Shown: piece by piece, positions 15,028-15,747 of the stretch
Layout: every line of letters begins with the position of its first letter
Position numbering within the stretch: the first letter of the stretch is position 1
NCBI GenBank assembly: GCA_038223055.1
Contig: JBBRHF010000095.1
Coordinates: 1 to 15,747 of the forward strand
Length of the DNA: 15,747 bases
Direction of reading: 5' to 3'
From: JBBRHF01 sp038223055
GTDB taxonomy: Bacteria; Actinomycetota; Actinomycetes; JACCUZ01
Notes under the pieces: model-generated
What the model was told of the DNA's origin: nothing
Seen by the model: the letters and a program-made list of their open reading frames with translations, nothing else
Databases searched by the model: none
Position numbers and translations under genes: made by a program

Positions 15028-15062
15028 TCGCACTACGGGCACTATCGGCCCGACACGTTCGA

Positions 15063-15078
15063 CCCCGATGATCCGGGG
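15063..15078 (+). terminator. Weak hairpin between the GGDEF-EAL and dehydrogenase genes
   Basis: CCCCG (15063-15067) pairs with CGGGG (15074-15078) around a six-base loop, without a T-run. It sits in the 63-bp gap after the GGDEF-EAL stop. Only weakly supported as a terminator. Confidence 0.2.
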
Positions 15079-15090
15079 TAGGCAGGCCCC

Positions 15091-15747
15091 GTGACGTCAC
15101 GTGCACCTCATCCCTGCGACGGCGCGGGCGACGCTGTGGCCGCCACCCTTGACCCCGCCCTGCAGGCCTGGCTCGACGGCTGCGATCCATCCGGCCTCGC
15201 GGACCCGGTGGTGGCCGGAGGCGCCGCCCGGTCGCTGGCCCGCGTTCTGACCCTGCCCCTACCGGGGTCGGGGCGCACCTGCGAGCGGTTCGCCGCCCTG
15301 GCCGCGCTCGGTGCCCACGATCTGGTCCTCGCCCGGCTCGCCGAGGGCCACGCCGACGCGGTGGCCATCTGCGCTGAACTCGGCGGCCCGGCCCCGGACA
15401 CCGGCTCGTTGTGGGGCGTCTGGGCGGCCGACCCGCCCCACGCCCGTCCCGTCGCGACCCGCCGTCCAGACGGAGGCTGGCACCTGCGGGGGACCAAGGC
15501 GTGGTGCAGCGGCGCCGCAGCGTGCAGCCACGCGCTGGTGACCGCCCATGGGGAGGACGGCTACCGACTGTTCGCGGTCACCCGGGACGGCTGGGCGCCG
15601 GTCGACGGGTCCTGGCCGGCGTACGGCATGGCCGGCAGCGACAGCCGCAGCGTGACGTTCCAGGACACCCCGGCGACACCGGTGGGCGAACCGGGCGCCT
15701 ACCTGACCCGGCCGGGCTTCTGGCACGGCGGGGCCGGGGTCGCCGCG
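15091..15747 (+). CDS. Acyl-CoA dehydrogenase-like protein (5' part, cut by window end)
   Basis: The frame runs open from GTG 15091 to the last base, giving 219 residues of an incomplete protein. The N-terminal helical part (ERFAALAALGAHDLVLARLA, then EGHADAVAICAEL) is followed by the acyl-CoA dehydrogenase middle-domain signature: WHLRGTKAWCSGAAACSHAL, YGMAGSDSRSVTFQDTPA and VGEPGAYLTRPGFWHGGAGV, where the flavin-binding beta-domain leads into the C-terminal helices. FAD and the acyl-CoA substrate are expected from the family, but the C-terminal domain with the catalytic base lies outside the window, so activity cannot be judged. A TAGGCA six bases before the GTG resembles the leaderless -10 boxes elsewhere but lacks the final T. 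No good ribosome binding site; a later GTG at residue 16 is possible. Confidence 0.85.
   Translation, partial: MTSRAPHPCDGAGDAVAATLDPALQAWLDGCDPSGLADPVVAGGAARSLARVLTLPLPGSGRTCERFAALAALGAHDLVLARLAEGHADAVAICAELGGPAPDTGSLWGVWAADPPHARPVATRRPDGGWHLRGTKAWCSGAAACSHALVTAHGEDGYRLFAVTRDGWAPVDGSWPAYGMAGSDSRSVTFQDTPATPVGEPGAYLTRPGFWHGGAGVAA

Noticed and set aside
13333..15042. 569-codon minus-strand frame opposite the GGDEF-EAL gene
   Set aside because: Pure shadow of a gene whose catalytic motifs are all on the plus strand.

Overview
The window is high-GC DNA (about 70% G+C by eye, strong GC preference at third codon positions, many GTG starts). It fits an actinomycete: a PAC2-family protein of the Rv2125 type, several apparently leaderless genes with TANNNT boxes, and a c-di-GMP enzyme with a possible WhiG/FliA-type promoter. 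I cannot name the genus. No rRNA, tRNA or CRISPR array was found. Gene content looks chromosomal.

Layout. (1) 1-700: the 3' end of an unidentified gene, then a small unrecognised helical protein. (2) 701-5569: two long secreted paralogues in tandem (713 and 726 aa). Each has a signal peptide, a roughly 440-residue N-terminal region with four conserved cysteines, two PKD/Ig-like beta-sandwich domains and a conserved C-terminal module of about 90 residues. A very strong intrinsic terminator separates them, and the first has a foldable leader just upstream of its ribosome binding site. (3) 5570-5876: a non-coding stretch with two kinds of short tandem repeat and two adjacent large hairpins. (4) 5877-7562: a Nudix hydrolase and a PHP-fold (CehA/McbA-like) metallohydrolase, 12 bp apart. 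(5) 7570-8487 (minus): a PAC2-family protein, convergent with the PHP gene and divergent from the next pair. (6) 8575-10569: an MBL-fold LACTB2-like hydrolase and a zinc alcohol dehydrogenase, probably one operon. (7) 10570-11247: an intergenic region with a decayed IS5-family transposase fragment (minus strand) and tandem direct repeats upstream of gltA. (8) 11248-12531: citrate synthase. (9) 12685-15027: a membrane-bound GGDEF-EAL protein with intact cyclase, inhibitory-site and phosphodiesterase motifs. (10) 15091-15747: the 5' part of an acyl-CoA dehydrogenase-like gene cut by the window end.

Most of the window is ordinary metabolism and signalling. The parts most likely to be undescribed are the tandem secreted paralogues with their leader, the repeat/hairpin island after them, the run of four apparently leaderless genes, the 21-bp tandem repeat ahead of gltA, and the WhiG-like -10 box ahead of the c-di-GMP gene. 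I did not find a multi-gene system that I could defend as a new defence, mobile or biosynthetic system.
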